DNA of 64,000 nt from a virus. The DNA lies in IMG/VR virus record IMGVR_UViG_3300043788_000169, positions 62,001 to 126,000 of that record; one strand, written 5' to 3'. A program made the translations under genes and the position numbers. Positions 1-9,216 of this stretch are shown piece after piece. Position 1 is the first letter of the stretch, and each line of letters begins with the position of its first letter. The notes under the pieces are model-generated. The model worked only from the letters and a program-made list of their open reading frames with translations, made no database searches and had not been told where the DNA came from.

Positions 1-309
1 ATCCTGTTCGTCCAGTCGATGTGCCGGCCCCCGGACGTCGCGGCCCCCGAGGTGCAGCGGCTGAGCGAGGACAAGGTCAAGGCCGACGACGCCAAGTACG
101 GCGCTCTCGGTGTCAAGCTGGCCAACCCGGAGCTGGAGGACACGGTCACGATCATCGAGACGGTGATCAAGCAGGAGGCCGAGGACATCCAGGCACTGGG
201 AAAGCGCCTCGCCGGCCTGCTGAAACTGGCGGACAGGACCGGCCAGCTGAAGCCAGGGACTCCGACCGAGCCGCCGACGCCAGCGGAGATGGCAGCAGCG
301 GCCTCGTAG
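1..309 (+). CDS. Tail assembly chaperone G (5' end outside window)
   Basis: Only the 3' part is present; the frame is open from base 1 and stops at a TAG. The product is small, charged and predicted helical, with an Ala/Pro-rich tail. It lies just before a second ORF in the -1 frame and then the tape measure gene, the classic siphovirus G/G-T arrangement. Such chaperones coat the tape measure protein during tail assembly and are absent from the virion. The call rests on gene order and the in-frame slippery heptamer at 198-204 rather than on sequence similarity, because these proteins diverge quickly. Confidence 0.8.
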   Translation: MLFVQSMCRPPDVAAPEVQRLSEDKVKADDAKYGALGVKLANPELEDTVTIIETVIKQEAEDIQALGKRLAGLLKLADRTGQLKPGTPTEPPTPAEMAAAAS

Positions 310-884
310 GCGCATACGCCGTCATCTTCGACCGGATCAGCGCCGAGTACGGATGGCCCGATGAGCGGATCCTCGACCTCACTCTCGGCCGCCTCCGTCA
401 GGTCAGCGAGGCCATCGGCCGCCGTCTCCAGATGGAGGAGGAGGTCCGGCTCAAGGCCCTGGAGTGGCAGACCAAGACCCTGTGCCACTTCATCGCGGCC
501 ACGGTGCAGTTCGACCTGGATAAGACCGGCGGCCGTAATCCGCTGTCTGACCTTGCCGCTGAGATCTCGATCCGGCCCCCTGCGAAGTCCCCGGAAGACG
601 ATGAACTGGACAGGATGCGTGGCGAGCCTGACGGCTGGGTCACGCACGAGGAAGGGATGCGGCGGATGCGCAAGGCAGCAGGCGGCTCGGCCGCTCCCTC
701 CCGCGCGACCGACACGCTGACCGTGGACGCCGACGGCAACGTGACCGGCTCCGCGCTCACCTCTGAGCTGGCGCCGGAGGAGCAGGCAGCGGCCGACGCC
801 AACGCGCCCGGCAGTTTCGAGGCGTTCATGCTGGCCTTCGGCGGCGGCGGGACACCCCCGCCGCGGGGGCCCATCCCCTCCTAG
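1..884 (+). CDS. Tail assembly chaperone G-T fusion by -1 frameshift (5' partial)
   Basis: A ribosome slipping back one base on GGGAAAG (198-204) leaves the G frame and reads on to the TAG at 882-884, adding about 226 residues. The T part has a well-formed helical region (IFDRISAEYGWPDERILDLT, then a basic/acidic stretch) typical of siphovirus T domains, where LTxxQ- or LTLGRL-like helices contact the tape measure protein. T has no convincing start of its own near the end of G, which supports production only as a fusion. The last 60 residues are Ala/Gly/Pro-rich and probably disordered. Confidence 0.85.
   Translation, partial: PVRPVDVPAPGRRGPRGAAAERGQGQGRRRQVRRSRCQAGQPGAGGHGHDHRDGDQAGGRGHPGTGKAPRRPAETGGQDRPAEARDSDRAADASGDGSSGLVGAYAVIFDRISAEYGWPDERILDLTLGRLRQVSEAIGRRLQMEEEVRLKALEWQTKTLCHFIAATVQFDLDKTGGRNPLSDLAAEISIRPPAKSPEDDELDRMRGEPDGWVTHEEGMRRMRKAAGGSAAPSRATDTLTVDADGNVTGSALTSELAPEEQAAADANAPGSFEAFMLAFGGGGTPPPRGPIPS
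198..204 (+). other. -1 programmed frameshift slippery heptamer GGGAAAG
   Basis: In the G frame the bases read G GGA AAG, an exact X XXY YYZ heptamer identical to the one used by lambda gpG/gpGT. Slippage by -1 puts the ribosome into the T frame, open to 884. Position, frame and direction all match the known tail chaperone mechanism. Confidence 0.88.
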
Positions 885-922
885 CGGAGGACATGCAGGT
901 GCGGTAGAGCGGGAGGTGAGAC

Positions 923-3900
923 GTGGCTGACGACTACGACGTCATCTACCGCGCGCTTGCTGACTTCTCCCAGCTGACCACCGCGGCCGCCAAGGCCCGC
1001 GAAGACCTCAAGAGCATGCAGGAGGCTGCTCGCGAGGAGTCCGCCGAGGAGACCCGCGGGGCAGCCGAGTCCGCTGCTGCGCACGACCGGGACACCGCGG
1101 CGATCAAGCGTCAGCGGGACGCGCTGGTCGAGCTGGCCGCCACGTCCAAGGCCGCGAACAAAGAGACCACGTTCGGCGGCCGGGACTCGATGCAGGCGCA
1201 TCTGTCCGACCTGGACGCGGAGCGCCAGAAGGAAGACCTGCTCAACCGCACCCGCTGGGGCGGGATGTCCAACCCGCAGAGCTGGGAGGCGTGGCAGCAG
1301 CAGGTCTGGCAGCACCAGATCATCCGGAACAAGGAAGCCCGGCAGGGTTACGCCACCCCGGACCAGTACCTGAGCTACCTGGACCAGGAGCGCTCGCGGA
1401 TCCAGGCCCAGACCGACGCTATGAAGAGCCGGTCCGGGGCCATCGCGTCCGAGGCCCAGGCCCTGCAGGCCCACAACGACGCGCTGAGGGGCGCGCACGA
1501 GTCCGCGGGCACCCTCGGTACCACCGGGACGCAGAACATCCAGGGCTGGACCTCAGCGCTCGCCGGGGTGCCCACCGACCTCACCACCCGGGTGCGCTTC
1601 GATGATGCCGAGGCCATGCGAGAGGGTGAGCGCTACCGCGCCTCGCTCGCGGGGGCGCCCGGCCAGATCATCACCACCGCCCGGCTCGATCTCGGCACTT
1701 ACCTCTCGGACATCGCCCGGCTCAAGCGCATGGCTGCGCTGGCCGGGCAGCCCGAGGGACCGCTGCCGTCGCTGTCCAGCTACACGCTGTCCGGCCCTGC
1801 GACGGCCGCCGGGCCGGGGATGCTCACGCCGGAGGCCATGCGCCGAATCCAGGCCGGGATCGAGGGCTACCAGGCCCCGCGCAACCAGTTCACCCCGCTG
1901 GAGCAGTACGAGCTGCGCAAGGCGGTCTCGACCTACCAGCCAGCGGGCACCTATCTCCCCGGCTACACGCCGTCGGCTCCGCCCGGCTTCCCTGCCGAGG
2001 TGCCCTACGAGCCGGTGTCCGGGCCGCAGGACGTCTTCACCGGCCATCCGGACCTGTCTGGGAGGTTCCCCGCCGACGTCACGCAGCGGCCGGGGGCTTC
2101 GAGCTTCCCGCCGCTCGCCCGGGTCCGGCCGCCGAGCCCCTTCTGGCAGGGCTCCGCCCGGCCCATGACGCCCGAGGGCGCCCCGATCCTGAGTACCGAG
2201 CCGTACTCCCCGTTCGGGCCCTCGGTCGGCATCCGCGGTAAGCAGACCGCGCTGGAAGACGTCGCCTCGATCAAGAGCGCGCTCAAGGATCTGTCTCAGC
2301 AGATCGCTAACCCCAAGGTGGAAGTCGACGCCGGGCGCACAGTCGACCAGCTGGCCACCGTCAACTTCGCGATGCGCCGGCTGCAGCAGGACTACAAGGG
2401 CACCGGCCTGCAGCCGTCCGGGTACTCCGACCTGCAGCGGCAGTTTAAGGACGTTCAGTCCCAGGCTGAGCGCGCGTTCGACTCGATCTCCGCCAAGGGC
2501 AGCAGCTCGGCCAACTCTGTCGGCGCCCGGTGGTCCGCGCTCAAGGGCGCCGTCGGTGACGCGTTCCGGTCCATGGAGGCCGGGGCCGACGACGCTGCCC
2601 AGCATGCCGGCGGCGCGTTCGCCACCCTCGGGGACCGGCTGCAGGGCGCGCTGCGCGGGCTGGCCGGCGGTGGCGGGGTCGGCAACGTCTTCAAGTCCCT
2701 GGCGCTCGCGGCGGCCGCCGCCGGGTCCTCGATCGTGGGCTCCATTGCTCCGATGATCGCCACCTTCACCGTGGTGATCCAGCTGCTCCCGGCGCTGGTC
2801 GCCGGGTTCGGCGCGCTGGCTACCGTGTTCGCCGCGATGCCGGAGACCATCGCGGCCATCGCCACCGCCATGGCCACGCTCAAGGAAGCGATCGACCCGG
2901 TCGTGGCCGCGCTCCAGGCGTACTCCGCGGTGCTGGAGGCGTCCGAGTCCGCAGCCGCCAACCCGCTGCAGACGGCCATGCAAATGGCCCAGATGCAGAA
3001 CCAGCTGGCCAATGCCTATTACGAGGTCGGGCAGGCCGCGTACGAGGCGATGGAGACCCAGCTCCAGGACGCCCACGCGGTCTCCGACGCCCAGTACAGC
3101 CTGAGCCAGGCGGTCGTCCAGTCTGCGAACGCTCAGGTTGTGGCCGCGCACGCGGTCTACGATGCGCAGTTCCAGGTCAGCCAGGCCAACTTCGAGCAGT
3201 CCATCCAGCAGGTCGAGTCGGCTATGAGCGTGGCCGACGCCCAGCACTCCCTGGCTGACGCGGTCTTCGCCACCCAGCAGGCCCAGTACCAGCTCGACAT
3301 CGCGTGGCAGACGGCGTCGGAGGATCTGGCCAACCTGATGATCCAGGTTGACTACGCCTCGGTCAACCTGCGCGGCGCCCAGCTCGCCCTGGAGCAGGCG
3401 CAGCAGAACTACGCCACGACCATGGCCAACTCCAACGCCACGGCGCTGGACCGGGCCCAGGCTGCCTACCAGATCCAGCAGGCCGAGGAAGCGCTGGCCG
3501 AGCAGGAGCAGCAGAACAAGGACACCGAGACTCAGCTGGCCGACGTCCGCAAGTACGGCGCCAGCCAGGTCTTCGGGGTCACCCAGGCCCAGCACGCGCT
3601 CACCGACGCCGAGTTCCAGCAGCAGCAGGCTGCCAAGGAACTGGTCGTCACCGAGCGTGAGGCGGCCAACGCGCAGATCGAGGCGGCCCACGAGGTCATC
3701 GACGCGGTCTTCGAGCTGCAGCAGGCGTACTTCAACCAGAAAGAAACCGCGATCACGGGGGCCCACCAGGTCTCCGACGCCCAGTTCGAGCTGTCCCAGG
3801 CGCAGATGCAGCAGGGCGAGGGGTTCGTCACCTCGGCCCACGACCAGTCGCAGGCTGCCTTCGAGCTGCAGCAGGCCATTGACCAGATGGCGCTGGGCCT

Positions 3901-6900
3901 GCCGTCCATCGCGAGCGCTGAAGAGCAGCTCGCGACCGACATGTATAAGCTCGGCCCGGCCGCCAAGACCGCGGTGCTCGACCTGGAGCCGCTGGCCAAG
4001 TGGTTCGTCACCAACAAGTCGATCGGCCAGGCGTTCTTCAGCCAGATGCTGCCGTCGCTGTCCCACATCGGCTCCATCCTGCGGCCGCTCCAGGGCTACC
4101 TCGTGTCCATGGCCCTGGTGCTGGGTTCTGCGGCGAACAGCGCACTGACCTGGTTCGAGAAGCTGACCAGCAGCCCGGCCTGGAAGATCCTGACCTCCGG
4201 CGCGATCAGCGTCATCCGCTCGCTGGCGGACGCCGTCGGCCATGTGGCAGACGGCTTCACCAAGCTGGCTATCGTGGCCACGCCGTTCACCGAGTGGCTG
4301 ATGCGCGGGATCGACCATCTCGCTGACCGCTTTGATAAGTGGGCCACCAACGCAGACAAGGCCGGATCGAACTTCCGTCGCTGGCTGCGGGATGTAAAGC
4401 CAGCCCTGGACGACATCGGCGGCGTGGTCAAGGCCATCGTAGATGGCTTCTCCATCATGGCGGGCGGCCCTATGGGCAGCTCGGGTTCTCTTACGGCTCT
4501 GCACGAGTTCGAGAACCTGATGAAGGAACTCAGCACCACTATCCTGCCCGCGTTCTTCTCCATGATCCACGCGCTGTCCAGCCCGCAGATGGTGGCCGCC
4601 ATCACGCAGCTGTTCGGTGCCATGACCAAGCTGCTGCTGATCATCGTCAACACCCCTGGATTCCAGCTCGGGTTCCAGCTGGCCATCCGCGGCTTCACCC
4701 TGCTGCTCGACGCCATCTCCAAGGTGATGGAGGTCAAGGGCGTCGGGGACGTACTCGGCGTCATAGCGGGCGGGATCATCGCGCTCGGCGCCGCGTTCAC
4801 GGTGCTGAAGTACACCGGCATCCTGGCCCTGATCAACAACCTCAAGCGGGTAAAGAGCGCCGCCCAGACCGCTTATGAGTGGCTCAAGAAAGTCACCGGG
4901 TTCGGCGGGGGAACTGGCGAGAGCGGTGCCGGGGAGTCCACCCCCAGCCCCACCACCGGCACTGCGGGCCAGGCTTTCTGGGACAAGATCGTTGACGCCG
5001 CGCAGACGTTCAAGCGGATCATCACGGGCGGGGCCGCTGAGGCCAGCGACGACCTGGAGGCCGGGGGTGCCAAGGCCGGCGACAGCATCGAGGCCGGAGC
5101 GGCCACGGCCAAGGCCGACGAGGAGGTCGGCGGTGCCTCGGGCAGCGGGGAAGGCGTTGCGGGTGGTGGCCTCGCCGCGATCCTGGGCAAGCTTGGGCTG
5201 TCCAGCGGCATCATCACCCCGCTCGGCGCCGGTCTCATCGCAGGCGCGATCATCAGGGCGATCGGGGACCGCCTCGCCCCGGCCGGGAGCACCGCGGGCA
5301 AGTACAGCTCGGCCATCCAGAGCAGCGGCTTCGGCGGCCCGGGCGCGACTGGCCCGGCTGGCTTCATTGGCTGGGCGGCGGCCAACAAAGAGTTCAGCGC
5401 CTACAGCAATGATGTCTACAACTGGTTCACCCAGACGCTGCCGAATGCGGACAAGATCGCAGGCAATGCGATTGCCACTGGCTGGGACTGGGTCAACACC
5501 CAGTGGGTCAACCTCATCCAGAACCCAATTGATAATTTCTTCAACAGCACACTGCCCAACTTCTTCACAAACTCGGTGCCGAGCGCGGCTGCCTCGGGGT
5601 GGAATGCTGTCTGGGAGTTCTTCAGCCGGGACGTGTTCGGCCCGCTCGCTAATTTCTTCACCACCACCGTGCCGGGCTGGTTCAGCCTCACCGGGGTGCA
5701 CTGGGGCGCGCTGTGGAGCACTAGCTGGGACTACTTCACCGGCCATGTCATTGGCCCGGCAGATAATTTCTTCACCAAGGCCATCCCCGGCTATTTCGAT
5801 GACGTAAAGAACTGGTTTGAGCAGAAGGTTGGCTCCCCGATCGGCCACTGGTTCTCCACCACGCTGCCGAGCGGTATCGAGGGAGCCTTCAAGAACTCGA
5901 TCAACTGGGTCATCTCCAACGTGATCAACAAGGCGATCGGGTTCATCAATGATGTAACCGGTGTCGTCGGCATCCCCAAGATCAAGCCGGTGCAGCGGCT
6001 GGCCGCGGGCGGGCATGTCGGATCGGTCCCCGGGACCGGGGATGAGGACAGCGAGCACGCGATCCTCACGCCTGGCGAGTACGTCATCTCCAAGCCCGCG
6101 CGCATGGCGATCGACGCGCAGATGGGTCCTGGGTTCCTCTACGGCCTGAACTCGATGAAGGGCTACGCCTCGGGCGGCAGCGTTGGGGACAACGGATCCA
6201 ACCCGGTGTCCAACATGCTGGGGATCGCTGGCAACTTCCTGTCCGGGCTGGGCAGCGCCGGCGGGGTCATCGAGAACCTGATCGGCGGTGGCCTGCGCAA
6301 GGTCGAGGGCCTGTTCGGCAAGGGAGCCAAGGCTGTCTTCGATGGTGTGTGGGACCACGCCATCGAGCCGCTGGTCAGCAAGTTCCTGGACGGCGACTCG
6401 GCCGTGGACCGGCTTGGCGAAGCCGCCATGGCCAACATCAAGAAGGGAATCGACAAGTACCTGTCCACGCTCGGGCAGACCGGGCCGACGACGGGGATCT
6501 CCAAGCCGGTCACCGCCTTCACCGGCACCATCCTGCAAGTCCTCAAGATGCTCAAGCAGCCAGCGGGTGACCTGAACACCGTGCTGGCGCAGATGACCAC
6601 GGAGTCGGGCGGTAACGAGGACGCGGTCAACCGCACCGACATCAACTGGATCGAGGGCCACCCATCAGTCGGTCTGATGCAGGTGATTGGTCCGACGTTC
6701 GACACCTACGCTGGCCCGTACCGGGATGTCGGGCCCTTCCTGTACGGTGTCTCGACCAACCCGCTGGCGAACATCTACGCGGGCCTGAACTACGCCACCC
6801 ACCGGTACGGCGAGGGCTGGACATCCGTCCTGGGCCACGGCCACGGCTACTACACGGGCGGCGACGTCATCAGCGCCGTCAAGCAGGCCACGGCAAACCA

Positions 6901-8293
6901 GAAGTACCGCGAGGCGATGCTGCTGGGCGCGCAGCTCTCCTCGGGGATGGACCCGGAGTTCGCTCTCGGCGGCAAGCGCTTCGGTGCCTGGTCCCAGCTC
7001 CTGGACAAGGACATCACCGAACGCCGGGCCAAGGACCCGTACTACATGGCCCGCCACCTGCTGCCCGCCTTCGAGCGCGGGGTCTCCCACTACGGCTGGG
7101 GCCGGGTGCCGCAGGATGCGGCCATGGCGGCCGCCATGGCCGAGAAGGTTGGCAGTTTCTACACCAAGGACGGCGCGGGCGCGGTCAACTTGGCGTGGGG
7201 CGATGTGCTGCATGACCTGGGCATCAAGACCCAGACGAGCCCCGGCGCCTCGGGCTCCGGCTCCCAGAAGCCGGGCGGTGAGAGTGGCCTGACGCTGTGG
7301 AACCAGTACGTCCCCAAGCTCAAGGCCGCTGTGCTGGCGGAGCGCAAGGCGTACGACACCCTGTACGGTGCCGGGCCGGGCACGCACTGGGCCGAGAAGT
7401 CTGTCGACGGGGTCAAGCGCGGCAGCGCTGACTGGTCTCGCTGGTATGCGATGGACCTGATCCTGCAGGACGAGAAGGGCAAGGTTCTGTCCGACTCCGC
7501 CTCCAGCGACTACTCCAAGATCGAGGCCCAGCTCGCCAACCCGACCGCCATCTCCACAGCGTGGTGGGCCGACATGCTGACCGGGACCAACGACCTCGCG
7601 CAGTGGGAGTACGGGGACAAGATCCCGCCGCGCTCTGCCTGGGCCGCGGAGCGCGCCGGGCACTGGCCGGGCGGCTTCAGCAAGACCCACCCGGCAGGGC
7701 GTCTGCCCAAGGGCTTCGTCCCCGGCCAGATCCAGCCGTCCATTGCCATGTTCCAGAAGCACCAGCGCACCCCGTGGGAGAGGGAGCACGACGCGCTGCT
7801 GGACGTGAGCAAGATCACCGCCGAGACCGAGGCTGTATGGAAAGAGCTGTACGGCCCGGGTGGCTCGCTCGTCACCCACACGGTTACCGGGCCTCCTACG
7901 CCGGGCCCCGGAACGCCCCCGCCGGCCGCCTACTCCGCTGCCCCGAACTACACCGCGGCGATCCTGGCGTACGCAGGCCAGGGCGGCCCGGCCATCCCGC
8001 AGTACGCGGCCGGCGGCTCGGTCGGTGGTCTTGCTTCGATGTTCTCTGGCTTCCAGGCAGGCGGCAGTGTGCCGGACTTCTCCGACTTCACTCCGGCGTT
8101 CCAGCAGCCCGGCATGCAGCAGGCCCCGCGCGCCCTGAGTGAGGCAGCGCAGGCGAGCGGCGCCGGCCAGAGCATCGGGATGCAGGTCAACGGCGGGATC
8201 AACGTGCATAACCCGCTGCCCGAGCGGGCTAGTGACTCGATAGCCCACCAGGTCAACCGCCTGTCGTTCCTGCACGGAAGGGGCGTGGCCTAG
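923..8293 (+). CDS. Tape measure protein with embedded SLT-type lytic domain
   Basis: This 2456-residue protein sets tail length; at about 0.15 nm per residue a tail near 370 nm is expected. It starts at GTG behind GGGAGGTGAG. A coiled-coil N-terminus leads to seven degenerate repeats of the form HxVSDAQFELSQA (about residues 716-990) and several hydrophobic segments (600-670, 1250-1450). Trp/Phe-rich repeats containing FFxxTxPxxF lie near 1520-1650, and an LTPGEYVIS motif common in actinophage tape measures follows. An SLT transglycosylase/lysozyme-like domain lies near 1880-1990 (TESGGN with the candidate catalytic Glu near 1893, then PSVGLMQVIGPTF), presumably for local wall digestion during DNA entry. 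The C-terminal 450 residues are unassigned. Confidence 0.96.
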   Translation: MADDYDVIYRALADFSQLTTAAAKAREDLKSMQEAAREESAEETRGAAESAAAHDRDTAAIKRQRDALVELAATSKAANKETTFGGRDSMQAHLSDLDAERQKEDLLNRTRWGGMSNPQSWEAWQQQVWQHQIIRNKEARQGYATPDQYLSYLDQERSRIQAQTDAMKSRSGAIASEAQALQAHNDALRGAHESAGTLGTTGTQNIQGWTSALAGVPTDLTTRVRFDDAEAMREGERYRASLAGAPGQIITTARLDLGTYLSDIARLKRMAALAGQPEGPLPSLSSYTLSGPATAAGPGMLTPEAMRRIQAGIEGYQAPRNQFTPLEQYELRKAVSTYQPAGTYLPGYTPSAPPGFPAEVPYEPVSGPQDVFTGHPDLSGRFPADVTQRPGASSFPPLARVRPPSPFWQGSARPMTPEGAPILSTEPYSPFGPSVGIRGKQTALEDVASIKSALKDLSQQIANPKVEVDAGRTVDQLATVNFAMRRLQQDYKGTGLQPSGYSDLQRQFKDVQSQAERAFDSISAKGSSSANSVGARWSALKGAVGDAFRSMEAGADDAAQHAGGAFATLGDRLQGALRGLAGGGGVGNVFKSLALAAAAAGSSIVGSIAPMIATFTVVIQLLPALVAGFGALATVFAAMPETIAAIATAMATLKEAIDPVVAALQAYSAVLEASESAAANPLQTAMQMAQMQNQLANAYYEVGQAAYEAMETQLQDAHAVSDAQYSLSQAVVQSANAQVVAAHAVYDAQFQVSQANFEQSIQQVESAMSVADAQHSLADAVFATQQAQYQLDIAWQTASEDLANLMIQVDYASVNLRGAQLALEQAQQNYATTMANSNATALDRAQAAYQIQQAEEALAEQEQQNKDTETQLADVRKYGASQVFGVTQAQHALTDAEFQQQQAAKELVVTEREAANAQIEAAHEVIDAVFELQQAYFNQKETAITGAHQVSDAQFELSQAQMQQGEGFVTSAHDQSQAAFELQQAIDQMALGLPSIASAEEQLATDMYKLGPAAKTAVLDLEPLAKWFVTNKSIGQAFFSQMLPSLSHIGSILRPLQGYLVSMALVLGSAANSALTWFEKLTSSPAWKILTSGAISVIRSLADAVGHVADGFTKLAIVATPFTEWLMRGIDHLADRFDKWATNADKAGSNFRRWLRDVKPALDDIGGVVKAIVDGFSIMAGGPMGSSGSLTALHEFENLMKELSTTILPAFFSMIHALSSPQMVAAITQLFGAMTKLLLIIVNTPGFQLGFQLAIRGFTLLLDAISKVMEVKGVGDVLGVIAGGIIALGAAFTVLKYTGILALINNLKRVKSAAQTAYEWLKKVTGFGGGTGESGAGESTPSPTTGTAGQAFWDKIVDAAQTFKRIITGGAAEASDDLEAGGAKAGDSIEAGAATAKADEEVGGASGSGEGVAGGGLAAILGKLGLSSGIITPLGAGLIAGAIIRAIGDRLAPAGSTAGKYSSAIQSSGFGGPGATGPAGFIGWAAANKEFSAYSNDVYNWFTQTLPNADKIAGNAIATGWDWVNTQWVNLIQNPIDNFFNSTLPNFFTNSVPSAAASGWNAVWEFFSRDVFGPLANFFTTTVPGWFSLTGVHWGALWSTSWDYFTGHVIGPADNFFTKAIPGYFDDVKNWFEQKVGSPIGHWFSTTLPSGIEGAFKNSINWVISNVINKAIGFINDVTGVVGIPKIKPVQRLAAGGHVGSVPGTGDEDSEHAILTPGEYVISKPARMAIDAQMGPGFLYGLNSMKGYASGGSVGDNGSNPVSNMLGIAGNFLSGLGSAGGVIENLIGGGLRKVEGLFGKGAKAVFDGVWDHAIEPLVSKFLDGDSAVDRLGEAAMANIKKGIDKYLSTLGQTGPTTGISKPVTAFTGTILQVLKMLKQPAGDLNTVLAQMTTESGGNEDAVNRTDINWIEGHPSVGLMQVIGPTFDTYAGPYRDVGPFLYGVSTNPLANIYAGLNYATHRYGEGWTSVLGHGHGYYTGGDVISAVKQATANQKYREAMLLGAQLSSGMDPEFALGGKRFGAWSQLLDKDITERRAKDPYYMARHLLPAFERGVSHYGWGRVPQDAAMAAAMAEKVGSFYTKDGAGAVNLAWGDVLHDLGIKTQTSPGASGSGSQKPGGESGLTLWNQYVPKLKAAVLAERKAYDTLYGAGPGTHWAEKSVDGVKRGSADWSRWYAMDLILQDEKGKVLSDSASSDYSKIEAQLANPTAISTAWWADMLTGTNDLAQWEYGDKIPPRSAWAAERAGHWPGGFSKTHPAGRLPKGFVPGQIQPSIAMFQKHQRTPWEREHDALLDVSKITAETEAVWKELYGPGGSLVTHTVTGPPTPGPGTPPPAAYSAAPNYTAAILAYAGQGGPAIPQYAAGGSVGGLASMFSGFQAGGSVPDFSDFTPAFQQPGMQQAPRALSEAAQASGAGQSIGMQVNGGINVHNPLPERASDSIAHQVNRLSFLHGRGVA

Positions 8294-9183
8294 TGGCGCT
8301 CACCGGCAACACGAACTTCCCGGCAGATGAATACTGGAGCTTCATGCCGTCCTATGGCCAGTATGCCGGGGTCGACGTCAGCCTCCAGATGCAGCACTGG
8401 AACATCGCGGTGTTCGGTGGCAGCCGGTTCAGCCTGCCGACGCTGCGCGGCCAGGACATCGAGCAGCCGTACCGCTCCGGTCTGCAGTGGCGGCCCAAGT
8501 TCCCGAACAGCCGAACGCTCACGCTGGGGATGTGGACCGCAGGCATTAACCAGACCACAGGCGTGCCCGACACAGCTGACCAGCGCCTGGCGTTCAACAA
8601 CAACCTCCAGCAGCTGCGCGCGATGTTCTTCCAGCGCGGGCCGGCCGGGAGCGTTCAGGGCCAGCTGACCCGGCGGTGGTGGCTGACCCAGGGTGGCCTG
8701 AACCAGATCGTCACCGCTTACGCCATGGCCGAGGTTGCCGGCACCATGGAGCCCACCAACATGGGCCGCACGAGCGCGAGCTTCAGCGTCGACCTGCTGC
8801 TGGCCGACCCGTATTTCTACGGAGCTGCCCGGGAGGTCGCTGTCACCACCAGCGGTGCCTCGATCTTCGGCTATGGCGAGGGCGTGGTCGGTGAGGGCTA
8901 CCCGAGCGATGTGAGCGCCTTCACGATTCAGCTCACTGCGGGCCCGGTCACGGTCACCAACAGCACGGCCGGGGTCTCGGTCACCTACGGGGCAGCTATC
9001 GCCAACTCCCCGGTCACCCTCGACATCCTCAACAACACCGCCACAGACGATGCGGGCAACAACGTGATCGCCAACGTCACACACGCCGGGGCCCGTCCCT
9101 GGATGACGCTCGTGCCCGGATCGAACGTCATCGCCGTGTCCGATGGGACCGCCACCTTCACCTTCTCCGACGCCTACGTATAG
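8293..9183 (+). CDS. Distal tail / minor tail protein (Dit-like)
   Basis: 296 residues. The GTG start overlaps the last base of the tape measure stop (TAGTG), so translation is coupled. Being first after the tape measure is the normal place for the distal tail protein that joins tube to tip. The N-terminal half (PTLRGQDIEQPYRSG, RRWWLTQGG, then SVDLLLADPYFYG) matches the pattern of actinophage minor tail proteins, in which a beta-rich domain ends in LADPxFYG. The C-terminal third is a Thr/Val-rich beta region that could be a small carbohydrate-binding or Ig-like appendage. Assignment is by position and this local pattern. Confidence 0.8.
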   Translation: MALTGNTNFPADEYWSFMPSYGQYAGVDVSLQMQHWNIAVFGGSRFSLPTLRGQDIEQPYRSGLQWRPKFPNSRTLTLGMWTAGINQTTGVPDTADQRLAFNNNLQQLRAMFFQRGPAGSVQGQLTRRWWLTQGGLNQIVTAYAMAEVAGTMEPTNMGRTSASFSVDLLLADPYFYGAAREVAVTTSGASIFGYGEGVVGEGYPSDVSAFTIQLTAGPVTVTNSTAGVSVTYGAAIANSPVTLDILNNTATDDAGNNVIANVTHAGARPWMTLVPGSNVIAVSDGTATFTFSDAYV

Positions 9184-9216
9184 AGGTACTCAGATGCCCA
9201 AGAACGTGGCCAGCTG

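Noticed and set aside
1553-6661. 1702-codon open frame on the minus strand within the tape measure gene
   Set aside because: It is the antisense shadow of a GC-rich gene; Arg/Gly/Asp-rich composition without domains, no ribosome site, and the plus strand carries a well-formed tape measure.
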